From Henckelia pumila (taxonomy: Eukaryota > Streptophyta > Magnoliopsida > Lamiales > Gesneriaceae), in NCBI RefSeq assembly GCF_033568475.1, contig NW_027331833.1:3162001-3226000 (forward strand): a stretch of 64,000 nt of DNA, read 5' to 3'. The notes beneath the pieces were generated by a model. The model did not search any database. It was not told where the DNA came from and saw nothing but the letters and a program-made list of their open reading frames with translations. Below are positions 24,470 through 36,834 of the stretch, piece by piece. Position numbers and translations under genes: made by a program. Each line of letters starts with the position of its first letter. Positions within the stretch are counted from its first letter, which is position 1.

Positions 24470-24806
24470 TAGATGTGTCAAAACGGGTCAGCGGAGCGGG
24501 CCAGCCCACCCATCATAATCCATCATTAGGCGAGGCGAGGCGGGGCTGCCCACCTTTTTTGCGGCTTGAAAAAATACCAAACCAACCCACTTATTTTAAG
24601 TGGCGGGGCGGGCCAACCCGACATGCTCACGTGTAAATTGGCGGGTTTTTGCGGGCCAACCCGCATCCCACCACAACCCACCATTAGGCGGGACGGTGCG
24701 GACCAGCCCACTTTTTAGGCGGGTTGAGAAAATTGCCAACTCAACCCACCAATTTGTATAGCAGGGCCGGCTAACCCAACAGATCTAACCCATTTTGACA
24801 CCTCTA
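24470..24806. mobile_element. Non-autonomous hAT-type element, GC-rich
   Basis: 337 bp. Ends are TAGATGTGTCAAAACGGGT and, inverted, TAGAGGTGTCAAAATGGGT. The 8-bp flanks are CCTATAGC (24462-24469) and CCTATAAC (24807-24814), matching at 7 of 8. The inside is full of GGCGGG and GGGCCAACCCGC words. The plus- and minus-strand frames in it look like by-products of base bias, not genes. Confidence 0.75.
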
Positions 24807-24814
24807 CCTATAAC

Positions 24815-25200
24815 ACATATCTCTATGTATTCCTGTAGCACATTATTAATGAATAGCACATATTCCTTAGCATTCCTACTAGCGATTTTCACTCGTATTA
24901 ATTTATCACAACATAAGCTCCAAGCCCATATTATTTTGTCACGGCCATTAGATGTAGGTCCAGCGGGTTGGCCCGGTGTGAGAACCAAATTTTATTTTGT
25001 TTTACTTTTTTAATTCTTAACCCCAAAATAAGCGGATTGGCCACAATAGGCCCATAAGTTTTTTGTACGCCCAACATACAGGCCCATAGAAGTGATAGAA
25101 CCATAAGAAAAGTAGGGTGTTTGGCACTGAAATTAATTCCATGAGATACATAGATTTTTTAAAGTGTGTTTGTGAAATGATTTTTGTAAAAAGTGTTTGA
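24815..25200. other. Intergenic DNA, no feature seen
   Basis: Mostly unremarkable AT-rich sequence. The end (25120-25450) has 'gtgtttggcac' and 'cgaacggagcc' words, as seen in old terminal-inverted-repeat elements, but no pairing I can defend. Confidence 0.4.
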
Positions 25201-25776
25201 AAATATTTTTAAAAAGTATAATTTAACTATAGTTTTCAAACAATTGAGATGAATTCATATATGTTTTTAGAATTGAAGACAAACGATTAAAATCAAAACA
25301 TATTAATTTTTAATTGCAAATTTTTTTTTATAAAATAGTTTTCTGAATGCATATTTATTATTAAAACAAATTTTAAAACATTTACAAAAATTTTGCAAAA
25401 AACACTTTATAAAAACATTCTATAAGTATCTATCGAACGGAGCCTAGTGAATTATATATTTCGCTACGAGTGAGACATATAACCAAATACACCAAATGGT
25501 ATACATTGCAAATTCAATTTTTTGTTTTGGTCCACTCATTTGTTCAAAGTTTGGTTTTAATACGCTATTTTAAAATTTTCATTATTTTGATCCAACTGCT
25601 AATGTGACAATGAAAATAGCTAATGTTTCAGATGTCACGTCAGCAATTGGACAAAAATAATCGAAAATCCCCGCACCTCATAAACCGACGGGTCTAATCC
25701 AGATTGGACTCACTAAACATTATATAATTTTAACATTATCTTCAATACACAATAAATTTTTTTTAAAAAATTAATG

Positions 25777-26413
25777 TGATACTCCGTGAAATTATTTTAA
25801 TCCGAATCCATTCATTATGGGTTTATGAGGGTTGGCCCAATTATTGGATTATTATTAGGAAAGGTCCAGCCCAGTTTTCTACCTGTTAGGGCTTGTCCTG
25901 ACTTGGGCTGTTATTTATGGGCCGACCCGAGCTGGGGACCAATGGGCTGGACAGGCTTTTCTATGTCTGGGATTTATATGCATTGAGGATAAGTTTGACC
26001 ATCTCCAGATATTCACGAGATAGGGATAAACTTGAAGGCGGTCCAATGAGTGAAGAGTCCTACTCCAGGACATGTTATAATTCGACTAGGTAACATATTC
26101 TATTTTTTCCTATAAATACAAGTACTGTTATGGTTGTGTTCATTCATTACTCACTATTCATTATTCATCACACATTCACTCTTACTTTTACATTCACACA
26201 CTCATATCTCTCAGTTTTCGCATTAAACATATCCTCTGCCTTCAAGACACTGACTTAGGCATCGTAGGGGTCACGCCGAAAACACTTTCAGCGCCCCTTG
26301 ACCTAGCTGTTGCTTGTGCAGAACTTGATGGTACCCGACCCGACCTGCTTCATCGAAGATTTGGAGGATCCATTCTACCAGACCGAACCCGAGATAAAAT
26401 TCTGACATCATCA
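25777..26413 (+). mobile_element. Solo LTR with 5-bp target duplication
   Basis: 637 bp starting TGATACTCCG and ending GACATCATCA, flanked by TAATG on both sides (25772-25776, 26414-26418). The paralogous site at 52951-52955 has a single TAATG with no insert. Inside are TATAAATA (in 'cctataaatacaag') and a transcript-like downstream part. It has the look of a Ty3/gypsy LTR of the Tat group, but the family is uncertain. Solo LTRs arise by recombination between two LTRs. Confidence 0.9.
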
Positions 26414-26418
26414 TAATG

Positions 26419-26994
26419 AATCTTACTTTCTAACTTTATATTGATTAATAATATTTAAGAAACAAATATTATCACATGTTAAAATCAATTAATCTATAAT
26501 TTAATTATTAACAAAACAACATTATAAATATTAATCATATGATAGAATAAAGTTATTTTAATACTAAAATATTATTAAGTATTCATTATTCAATGTAATA
26601 AAAATATAGATAGATTATTAATAACATCTAATAATATACATATATATATATATATGTACTCATATAATATATATAATGGCAGGATGAGTTCAGGTTCATT
26701 TTACTAAATACCAACACTCGCCCCGACCCACTTTACCGGTCTAACATGATCCGTAGGTCTAACAAATGGGTTTAATATAGATTCAGGTTTAAAACGCGAT
26801 CTATTGTCATCCCTAACTAAAACCAAAATTGGATAAGGTAATGAAAACAAATAATTTCTTTCCCCAGTATGTATGTTGAGGTAATTATAAAAGTTTGCCA
26901 ATATTATATATACACTAAAACCAATCATGTAATTATTCATTATTTATGAAGACAACATCCAAAGTAGCAAAAGGAAAAGTTGGGCATGTTTATG
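26419..26994. other. 3' flank of the P450 gene
   Basis: AT-rich and shared with the duplicate at 52956-53687 except for a few indels and the MITE. No gene. The polyadenylation site is not identifiable. Confidence 0.5.
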
Positions 26995-29311
26995 TTATGC
27001 ATTCATCGAATCCAATGGTTGCAAAATGATTGGCAAACCATGTTGAGGACGAACTGTGACAAGGATGATAGGAGAGTGAACATAACTTGGAGACAATGTG
27101 AACTTGAACCTTTGAAGGATCATAGAGAGTGCAATCTTCGCTTCATTGCTTGCAAAGTTCAATCCTACGCACGTTCTCGGGCCGAATCCGAACGGAAGGA
27201 ACGCCATGGGGTTATTTCTTGTTGCCTTAGCCACCCCTTCTGCAAATCTCTCTGGTTTGAAGAGGTGAGCATCTTCTCCCCATATTTCTTGACTTCTATG
27301 GAATTCTATAATGGGAATGCTTATTTCCATGTTAGCCGGGAGCTCGTACTTTCCTAGCCTTACGTCGCTTTTCGCTCTTCGCGCAAGGCTTGTCACAGGG
27401 CTGTATAGCCTTAAAGTCTCGTTGATGATCATGCTTACCTAAACACATGAAGGAAAAAATGAAGTGAATGTACTTGAAACTTGGATTCTTGTTGTTAGCT
27501 TAACACTTGTCATAAAATTCTAAAAAGAGTTCAAAGGACATGGATCCTTTGCCGTGGGGGGAAAACAGCATGTGGTGCTGTGCAGCGAAACGACACCGTT
27601 TCACATAGATTCTAGTTTGTAAGGGACAACACCTGGTGCTGTTTTTCTCTCGCTGCAGAGGATCCGAGAGCACAAGCTGCTTACAATTTTTAATCTGGCG
27701 AGGCCTTCGGATTTTGGATTTTCTTGGCCAAACACTTGAAACACCTCGTTTCTCGCCTTTTCTTGCCAATCTGTGTGAATCCCCAAGAAAAGAAATATCC
27801 AAGTAAGTAAGCTGCCAGTTGTCTCATGTCCAGCAAGAAAGAACCCCTTGCATTCATCAATGATATTATCAATAGAAATCCGATTTTTCTTGTCTGCAGC
27901 ATGGTGAGCTGCAAGCAATGATCCCAAAAAGTCATTCCCAAAGTTCTGTGCGTCTCCTTTGGACACTTTATCCTCTCTTTTCCTCAATATTTCCACGATA
28001 GAATCGCGTAGAGATTGTTCGACTTCATCTGATTCAATATCATCTTTGGTCTTGTAACCTTTGCTGAGAGACATCAAAAAGAAAGTTTTAGTCCATCCCT
28101 CGTTAAGTGATTTGGAACACAAGCCTAATCAAGATTATTTCAATTTCAAAAGAGTGAAAGATGGAGTTTACATGATATCTGGAACTCGAACTTTGTCGAC
28201 GTTCTTGAATAAGAGAAACCCGAGCCTCGTCAACATAGCGAATATGTGTTGTCCTTCCAAGTAACTACTTCCAAAACCTGTTCTTGCAATCACCTCAGAA
28301 GTTAGAAGATCGAATTCGTGGTGCACTTCTACTTCTTTCCCTTCATACTTTTTCCAGTTTCCTATCATAGTTTCCACACTTGCAACCATCACCGGAAACA
28401 TTTCCTGCATCACGGCGGGACTAGATTTGAAAGCCATCGATTTCAATTATATATATATATATATATTTTTTGTTTATTGAAGCAAACGATCAAATCTTAA
28501 ATCAACATCTTACTTATTTACACATTAATAATAATACAAAGTAGAATGAACTTGAAATTCATCGTGATTAACTTGCAATACTATGTAAACATGTAAATGT
28601 TGGATTTGAAGTTTACGGTATCACCTTTCTGAACAAGAAAAATACATTCGAAATCCATAAATTTGAAATCCATCAATTCAAACGCAATCTGTTGTTACGA
28701 ATTTGATTCATCATTTGTGTGATGCTCAATCAGTTTACCTTCAAGCTTTCTGCATAAAAAGCATGGTTGGCTATTTTTCGCAGTTTCGACCATTTCTCCC
28801 CTTCTGTCATAACAAGGCCATCGCCCACGAGCTTCACTGCAAAGCCATCGATTTTGATTTTCGGATACATACTTTCTTTGTTAGACAATATTTCTTTAGC
28901 CAACTCCGGCTCACTGATCACCATATGAGGCCGGGGACCGTTCCAAGTAAGAAAATTCCTTCCTATGACAGATAGAACCTCTAATAAATTACAAGATTTC
29001 ATTCACTACTTGTAATAAAAGAAGCACAAAAAATCCTTTTCGTTACCGTATATCTTCATCCAGGCATAGAAATTGGGATGGACTCGTGGGAATATGTCGT
29101 GAGACGACAATTCCATCGGACCCTTGCTTGCTTGCTGCTTCAAGAACATGGCCTCTTTAGTACTTCCATGAATTAATTTGTACGAAGGGCCGTTGATTCC
29201 CTGTCTCCTCATCGCCGATTGTATGCGAAATGGTTTCCATATTACTTTGTAGATGAATCTCAACAAAAACAGGGCAATCAAGAAGAGAGGAATTGAGAAA
29301 AGAATGCCCAT
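26995..29311 (-). CDS. Cytochrome P450, CYP749A-like (CYP72 clan), five exons, 514 aa
   Basis: Exons in transcript order: 29311-29047, 28962-28739, 28404-28172, 28063-27685, 27438-26995. All introns are GT..AG, and the total of 1545 nt stays in frame. The start chosen is MGILFSIPLF, because a membrane anchor (residues about 3-20) follows directly; an upstream ATG at 29350 is in frame but would add 13 residues. Motifs: AGHETT (I helix, 318-323), ETLR (K helix, 374-377), PERF (429-432), and heme site FGFGPRTCVG (450-459) with ligand C457. It should be an ER-bound mono-oxygenase that uses NADPH-P450 reductase. I assign CYP749A from the N-terminal and SRS-region resemblance; substrates of this family are mostly unknown. 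Exons 4-5 are duplicated at 53688-54743. Intron 2 has a short (TA)n tract (28447-28468). No disabling change was seen. Confidence 0.9.
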
Positions 29312-31011
29312 GACCTTTGTGTTTGTAGAGCAATAGAAAAATAACTTCAATTTTAGTTTATACTAAGAAATGGTCGTCTGAGATATCAAGAAAAACGAGG
29401 GGATGAAAATGAAAGTGATTTGGATATTGTATCAATCAAGAGACAAAACACGTCATCTTTTGTTCAAATTTCTTGTCCCACCTTTTGTTTGGAAGTTATA
29501 TATTCAAGGGAAAACATGATCGAATATAGTACTGTTGCTCATTTTCGGTTGGTGAGAATGTGTTTAAAAATGAACGAGAGAGACTATTTATCTGCAGGCT
29601 CGAGGGACTTGCTGAATGACATCCAAAAAGAAGTTCACAAGAAACAAGTTTCCTTTGTTTCATACTTTTGTGATTCAGGGGGCCAGGGTTTTAACCAACT
29701 AAAGTTAGCGACTCCAAGTTTTCTCCTCATAAAAAAAAAAAACAAACAAACAAACAAAAACAAACAAACTTTTATAAAAAAAACAAAAATGAAAAATATG
29801 ACGTGTGTTATGTTACTTAATTTATATGAATATTCCTTAGTTGATCCGTCAACTCAAAACTTTCTATCAATATTATACTAGCAAAGTGGAATAGGTGAGC
29901 ATTTAATAATCAATTCAGTTATTTTGGTTCAATAAAGATATGTGCCGTACAAAACAATTTCAAATGTCTTTGTAAACAATTAATTTATAATTCACTGCAT
30001 CTATATTTTTCTAATATCATATCATCACTTCAATGAGATAGGATTAATAGAAGAAAAAAATATCTTTTTATGACGTGAGAATCTGCAATCGCTATTTTTC
30101 AATGCGCATTAATGAGTAAATCCTCAAATTAACTAGCCGAATAAACCGCATTAAACAAGTACTCTGCGAAAGTCTAATTTAAGAAGTTGTTGGCACGTTT
30201 TCAACGCACGGAAAAAATTATTTTCGAGGCCTGAGCAACTTGTTTATCTTTTAGACTGGCCCAAGAAATAACACGACACGCTGCTTTATTGAAAACGAGG
30301 CTTAAACACAGACAGAGAGAGTGTGGATCCAGCCACCCTAATTTTTTTTTTTTGTAAAAGGATGTAATAAAATATTAATTAAATAATAAAATATTAATTA
30401 ACTTCTACTCTTTTTTTAGTTGTTCTTAAATTCTAAGACTTAAATTAGAATTTAAAATTTCTAAATCCCACATTCTAATTAAAATTAAATTTAAAATACT
30501 AAATCAATCAACCAATATTTGTACTCGTCAAAAATACTAAACTATTATGAGTTAAGCTATGTGTGACATTCATTCTATATGTAGCATTTTTCAGTGATTA
30601 TTGCTATATTGTGGCTGAGACACACGTTTTGAATGTGTAACATAATACATAGATATTATACATGACATTAACATAATATATTTATATTTTAAAAATATTT
30701 TCATGTAAATTATGTTTAATATATTAAATAGTAAAGACCCCAAAATGTTATACTTTTGTAAAACTATTATAGATGATTTAAAAATAGAAAAATCTAAAAT
30801 TCGTTTTATATAAAAAAAAATTTATGTTAAATGAGATATAATCATTTAAAAATTCAAAAATATAGATAAAAGTGAAGGAATATTTATTAGATACGATAAT
30901 TATAGATTAAAAAATTGACTAAAATAATTTTTTATGACATTTTTTTATTGATTTAAGATTAAGTGTTTTTGTAATTTTATAAGGGTAATTTTGGATTGTC
31001 AAAAAATATAC
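29312..31011. other. Upstream region of the P450 gene, then AT-rich intergenic DNA
   Basis: The P450 promoter must lie near 29320-29900, but no TATA box or operator can be singled out. A (CAAA)n run lies at about 29737-29770. The 153-aa plus-strand frame at 29420-29881 has no recognisable domain and ends in low-complexity lysine/asparagine sequence, so I do not call it a gene. The rest is AT-rich and featureless up to the Tat LTR. Confidence 0.5.
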
Positions 31012-31447
31012 TGATAGGTTACACCTGAAAATTCAACTGAGTCTGAGCCCAATCATGAAGGTCCACTCCAAATATTTTTGAGGCCCAAGCTTATTTAAAT
31101 ATTATATATATTTAAATCAAGCAGACTCTGAATTCTACAAAAGCCGATAAAAGGCTCAAGCCCATGAAAACTCTCCGAATATCTATAAATAACTCAAGTC
31201 ACCTCATTATTAAGGTACACACTTTTTTAAGCACTATATCGCTCTAGTCTCGATTATTATTCCTTGAGTAATCGCTGACTTGAGCGTCGGAGCGCCTTCA
31301 TCGGGAACCCTCCCGACTCCTCTGACTTTGTTTTGTGACGTAGGAACAACCCACTGAAGATCTCCCAAGAGAACGTACAAGGACTTATTCATACTCCGGA
31401 CTTTGCGGAAGCAACGTGTCGAGTACAAGTGATTTTTGGCTACATCA
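31012..31447 (+). repeat. 5' LTR of a Tat-lineage Ty3/gypsy element (436 bp)
   Basis: Begins TGATAGGTTACACC and ends GGCTACATCA, followed by the primer site. It matches 58304-58738 (435 bp, inverted). TATAAATA lies at 31184-31191. No matching 3' LTR was found downstream, so the element has lost its far end or it lies beyond recognition. Confidence 0.85.
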
Positions 31448-31449
31448 GC

Positions 31450-31468
31450 TTGGCGTCGTCTGTGGGAA
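31450..31468 (+). promoter_or_regulatory. Primer binding site of the Tat element
   Basis: TTGGCGTCGTCTGTGGGAA two bases after the LTR; the related copy near 58300 has TTGGCGCCGTTCGTGGGAA. It is of the TGGCGCCG type used by Tat/Athila elements; the exact tRNA is not assigned. Confidence 0.75.
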
Positions 31469-31508
31469 ACCGTTCACTACGTCATTGAGAACACATATTA
31501 CTTCAAAC

Positions 31509-34504
31509 ATGTCTCAAGGAAATATTAACAATGGAAACGCACCACCGAGCATTATTCTCACCCGTGAAGACTTGACTGCGCTAATGGAAAACACAGCAGC
31601 ACTCGCAGCAAAAGATGCAGTTGCTCAGTACCTAGAAACCCGCAAGCGCAAAAGCAGCAAGAAAAAGGCTCAGATTGAAGGCTCGTCATCTCTTGACCCT
31701 AATAACGGAGACCCAAATAAAGATAAGTCTAAAGTGAATGATAAAGATCAAGGGGGGACCAAGAAAAATACTACTCAGAAAGACGGTGAAGCAAGTGTTC
31801 ACACAGTTCATGACATTTTTGGCGAAAACAAGATCACTAATCCAGCTCGGAAGGATGGATCTCGCACACATGTAACTGGAGAGAATATGTCCGCAATTTT
31901 GCCATCACGTCGAAGCCCCTTCACTGATGACATATTATCTGAAGCATTACCAAAGGGAGTCAAAATCCCCAGCTTACCTGAGTTCGATGGAACGAGTGAC
32001 CCCCAAGACCATATTGACAAATTATATGCGAAAGCGTATTTGTATGATATCACAGATGTTGCATACTGTAAAATTTTCCGAACAACATTATCAGGAAGAG
32101 CACTCACATGGTTCAATAAGTTACCCTCTGGATCTATTGCCAATTTGGAGCAACTTACTGACTGCTTCATCCAGCAATTCTCAATTAACAAAAAATACCC
32201 AAAAACAACAACATATTTGTTCACAGTTATTCAAAAAGAAGGAGATGTTTGAGGGACTATGTTCGGCGATTTACTCATGCGGTGCACGAAGTCTTACACG
32301 TGAACCATGATTTGTTAGCTGGAATAATGCAACAAAACTTGCGCCATCGGAAGTTCAAAGAATCAATAGCGGAAAGGCCGCCCAAAAACTTAGAGGAATT
32401 ATTGGAAAGAGCTGAGAAATACATACGGGTTGAAGAATCTGTAGAGCCACACTACTTGAATAAAAGAAAGAGAAAAGAAGATAAATCAGATATTAAAAAG
32501 CAAGACGAGAAGCGAACAGCACAGAGCCCCCGCCTCCAAAATACACCTCTCAATGCACGTCTGACCGATATACTGGTAGTGGCTGAAAAACAAGGGTTGT
32601 TGCGTCCCCCTCGCCCAATGCAAAATAACCCAAAGCGCCAGCGTTCGGACAAGTACTGCCATTTTCATAAAGATAAAGGTCATACTACAGAAGATTGCTT
32701 CAGTTTGCAAGCAGAAATTGAAAAACTCATAAAACGCGGGCATTTGGGAAATTTTGTGGACAAGTCCCGCGGTGAGAAGCGAGATGACAGGCATCAGGAC
32801 GAACAACCAAAACGTAACTATCAAAAGCGACATGATGAAACTGGGAAACAACATGAACGAGCTGATGAAAATTTGCCCTCGGGAGGGGTAATCGCCGTAA
32901 TCGTTGAGGGGCCTGCTTGTGGTGACTCGAACAATGAAAGAAAAGCTCTTCTGCGGGCAGCAAAAGGAACCAATAATTTATCTAACCCCACATCCTTGTC
33001 GATATATGAAATTGGAACCATCCAAGAGGGATTATCATTCAGTGACAAAGATCTGGAGAACCCTCAGGGCACCAATAATGATGCTTTAATTATCTCAGCC
33101 ACAATCTCCAATTTTTGGGTAAAGAAAATTCTAGTGGATTCAGGAAGTTCATCCGACATAATTTTTCATGATGCATTCGTGAAGTTGGGTATTAGTAATG
33201 CACAGTTAGCTCCAGTCAACACTCCACTAGTTGGATTTTCCGGAGAAATAGTTGAAGCTTTGGGAGAAGTAACGCTTCCTCTTTCCTTGGGTTCTTACCC
33301 CAAAAGTTCTACTAAGATGGTGAAATTCCTTATAGTAAAAGCTTCATCTGCATACAATGTGATATTGGGACGACCAAGTCTCAATATATTCCAAGCCATC
33401 GGATCGATATATCATATGAAGCTGAAGTTTCCGACTCTAGGAGGAGTAGGAGAAGCCATTGGTGACCATCGTCTAGCCAGAGAGTGTCATGCGGTGACAC
33501 TACGGGGTTCATCAGGAAATCGTAAAAGACAAGTTTCTAGTGAGGAAAGAGCACCGAAACCTGGTAAAATTTTACGTGAAAATGGAATACACTTGGTGGA
33601 TGAGGAAGCCGAGAGCAAAGAAAGAATAACAGCAACCAAAAATCTAAAGCATGTAGAAATCGTACCGAGTAATCCCAAGAAGACACTGAAAATCGGGACC
33701 GAATTACCTCCTGAATTGGAAGAGAAGTTGAAAATTTTTCTTGGTCGCAATTTGGACGTGTTTGCTTGGGGTGATGAGCATCTGCCAGGAATACCTCATG
33801 AATATGCGCTTCATCACCTCCGTGATGATCCGAAAATGAGACCGGTGAAGCAAAAGAAAAGAGCATTTGGTCCACAAAAAAATCGGCATATAGCCGCTGA
33901 AGTGGAGAAACTCTTAGCGGCAAAGTACAGCAGGCCAGTTTCATACCCAGATTGTCTTGCAAATGTGGTTTTAGTACCGAAGCCAGGAGGAAAGTGGCGT
34001 TTGTGTATACATTTCACTGATCTCAACAAAGCATGCCCCAAAGATCCGTTTCCATTCCCTCGAATTGACTTGTTAGTCGATTCGACAGCAGGATGCGAGC
34101 TGCTCACTTTTCTTGATGCATATCAAGGATACAATCAGATCGGCCTAGCGCCAGAAGACCAGGAAAAAACAAGTTTCGTCACTGATCGAGGAATTTATTG
34201 TTATGATGTAATGCCATTTGGGTTGAAAAATGATGGAGCTACCTATCAACGTTTGGTAAATACAATGTTCGAACACTTGATCGGGCGTAACATGGAAGTT
34301 TATATAGATGACATGCTCGTCAAAGGTATTCAAGCATCTAATCACTTGGAAGATCTTGAGGAATGCTTCAGTATACTCAAAAAATACAGGATGAAACTTA
34401 ATCCGGATAAATGCACTTTTGGTGTACGAGGAGGCAAATTTCTCGGTTATATGGTGTCAGAACGAGGAATAGAGGCCAACCCTAAAAAATCAAAGAAATT
34501 TTAA
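31509..34504 (+). pseudogene. gag, protease and reverse transcriptase of the Tat element, frameshifted
   Basis: Gag starts at ATG 31509 (MSQGNINNGNAPP). A frameshift at about 32240-32252 moves the reading to the frame ending at 34504. Gag core: SLPEFDGTSDPQDHI and ALTWFNKLPSGSI. A zinc-knuckle-like C-H-x-H...GHTTEDC lies at about 32660-32698. Protease LVDSGSSSDII at about 33130-33160. Reverse transcriptase with VYIDDMLV at about 34298-34321. Another frameshift near 34480-34504 cuts the RT C-terminus. The weak RT/RNase H boundary and the GSSSDII protease are typical of Tat/Retand relatives. The plus-strand copy is dead for coding. Confidence 0.88.
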
Positions 34505-35872
34505 ACATGAATCCTCCGAAGAGTGTAAAAGGCATCCAAGAGTTGACAGGACGTTTGGCCGCCCTTAACCGATTTTATCTCAAGATTTGCAGACAAGGGT
34601 TTACCATTTTGCAAAATGTTGAGGAGTGGGAAAGGTTTTCAATGGACAGAAGAGTGCCAACAAGCATTTGACGAGTTGAAAGTGCATCTGACCTCTCCGT
34701 CATTGTTGGTAAAGCCAAACGAAGGTGACACCCTGTTGATTTATCTGGAAATATCTGCGGAGGCGGTAAGTGCAGTATTGGTCTCTGAAGTAGGACGTGA
34801 GCACAAACCAGTTTATTATATCAGTCGAACTTTACACGGAGAAGAATTAAGATATACAAAGATCGAGAAACTGGCACTGGCTTTGGTAACTGCAGCGAGA
34901 AAACTACGTCCTTACTTTCAATCTCATCCAATAATTGTACTCACCAATCATCCTCTCAAACAAATTATCTCGAGTCATGAAGCATCAGGAAGAATGGTTA
35001 AGTGGGCTGTTGAACTGAGCCAATATGGAATTGAATATCGCCCGCGTCTAGCGATTAAAGCACAAATTCTGGCTGATTTTCTAGTAGAGAAGACAGTAAC
35101 TCAAGAAGAAAGCTCCACCCAGACATGGATGGTTTATGTCGACGGGTCATCAACCTCTACAGGAAGCGGTGTAGGTATAGTTGTGGAGAGCCCACAGGGA
35201 GATAAATTTCAATATGCCGTCAAATTTCTATTTCTTGCAACGAATAATGAGGCAGAATATGAAGCTTTCATCATGGGAATTAAATTGGCCCTGTCGGTCG
35301 GAGCAAAAAGACTGATGATACACAGTGACTCCCAACTTATCGTCAGTCAGGTTAATGGAAATTATGAAGCGAAGGAAGATAAAATGCTTGAATACCTCAC
35401 TCAAGTGAATGAGCTTCTCTCGCGTTTAGACAGCTATGATATAAAGCAGATACCTAGAGGGGAAAATGAGTCAGCAGACCGCCTTGCCAAGTTAGCAAGA
35501 TCCTTGGCCAACATTGATAATAGAGAAATTACATTCCTAACTTATGGCAAGGAAAAAACTGATGGAAGTGATGTTACAATCTTCTGTGCTGATAGCGAAG
35601 AACCTAGTTGGAAAGATGAAATAATCGACTATTTGAAGCAGGAGAAACTACCTGCTAACCAAGTCGAAGCTCAAAAACTTAGAGTGAGAGCTGCTCGGTT
35701 CACGATCATTGACAGAGAACTGTACAAAAGAGGTTTCTCTTCACCTTACCTAAAGTGTCTAATGCCAGCTAAGGGAAACTATGTGCTCCGTGAAATTCAT
35801 GAAGGAATATGTGGAAATCACTTAGCTGACAGAACTCTCACGGGGAAAGCATTGCGCCAAGGGTACTTTTAG
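34505..35872 (+). pseudogene. RNase H plus second (archaeal-type) RNase H of the Tat element
   Basis: The join to RT is broken by shifts at about 34490 and 34575. The remaining frame 34616-35872 starts in the RNase H connection (KGFQWTEECQQAFDEL). It passes a first RNase H with LIYLEIS in place of an Asp-bearing core, then a second RNase H with VYVDGSS, NNEAEYEAF, IHSDSQLI and ENESADRLAKLA, carrying the four acidic residues. This second RNase H is the hallmark of Tat-lineage elements. The frame ends in TAG at 35870-35872, where the integrase zinc domain usually has TGG. Confidence 0.88.
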
Positions 35873-36834
35873 CCAACGATAAAGCAAGACGCTATTGAGT
35901 TAGCAAAACATTGTCACGCATGTCAAGATCATGCTAACTTCCATCATCAGCCGGCGACAATCTTACAGCCCCTGGAAAGTCCTCTACCTTTTGCTCAATG
36001 GGGAATGGATTTGGTAGGTCCTTTTCCTCCTGCTACCGAACAAAGAAAATTTCTGATAGTAGCTGTGGATTATTTCACCAAATGGGTTGAAGCTGAACCA
36101 TTGGCCAAAATATCCGAGAGAGATGTAATCAATTTCTTATGGAAGAATATAATATGCAGATTTGGCATTCCTCAAACCTTGGTTTCAGACAATGGAACTC
36201 AATTCTCTGGAGCGAAGATAAAATACTGGTGCAAAGGACTCTTTATCAAGCAGTTCTTCACTTCTGTAGGGAATCCTCAAGCAAATGGGCAAACCGAGGT
36301 CACCAATCGGACCATTCTACAGCACCTCAAAACACGCCTAGGCAATGCCAAAGGAAAATGGGTGGATGAGTTGCCAAGTGTTCTATGGGCATATCAAACC
36401 ACTCCACGCTCTTCAACTGAAGAATCTCCTTTCAACCTGGCCTACGAAGCGAAAGCTGTGGCTCCTGCCGAAATTGGAGAGCAATCATGGCAAGTGAAAC
36501 AGTAAACTTCATCTGGGAATGACCAAGCCCTACGAATTTCATTGGACTTGGTGGATGAACTGAGAGATGAAGCTTTGACACGAGCCAAGAGATATCGAGC
36601 TTGTATGACTAAAGCATACAATGACAGAGTCAAACCAAGATCTTTCCAAGTAGGAGATTTGGTCTTGAGAAAATCCGACATCTTGAAGTCTGTGGGTAAA
36701 TTAGACCCAGAATGGAAGGCCCGTACAAAGTAATTGAGATTGTGAAGATGGGAACATATCGCCTCCAACATTCAGATGGAAGAATACTTCCCAGACCTTG
36801 GAACGTGGCCAATCTGAAGAAGTTTTATGCATAA
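35873..36834 (+). pseudogene. Integrase of the Tat element, broken
   Basis: Continues in the sequence coding for PTIKQDAIELAKHCHACQD (zinc-site cysteines), then the core with WGMDLVGPF, LVSDNGTQF and NGQTEVTNR, giving the D-D-E set. TAA at 36503-36505 with a shift interrupts it; a tail frame from 36542 to about 36730 (FQVGDLVLRK) and a last part ending at TAA 36832-36834 complete the homology. The stops and shifts show the element is inactive. Confidence 0.82.

Larger units (their letters stand above)
25201..28150 (-). repeat. Segmental duplication, copy 1 (3' half of the P450 locus)
   Basis: Matches 52381-54830 in the same orientation over the 3' flank, exon 5, intron 4, exon 4 and part of intron 3. 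Flanking and exon 4 parts differ by a few percent. Copy 1 holds a solo LTR absent from copy 2; copy 2 holds a 144-bp MITE absent from copy 1. Confidence 0.93.

Noticed and set aside
24526..25013. Short frames in the GC-rich hAT-type element and its right flank
   Set aside because: Repeated GGCGGG words give open frames by composition; no protein family is recognised.
26980..27357. 125-aa plus-strand frame over P450 exon 5, present identically in the duplicate (53673-54050)
   Set aside because: It is antisense to the well-supported exon 5. Its conservation follows from the identity of the two copies, and no domain is seen.
29420..29881. 153-aa plus-strand frame upstream of the P450 gene
   Set aside because: No domain, lysine/asparagine low-complexity end built from a (CAAA)n run, and no splice or promoter support.
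31808..32224. 138-aa minus-strand frame over the Tat gag
   Set aside because: Antisense shadow of gag with no recognisable domain; Tat antisense genes lie downstream of pol, not here.
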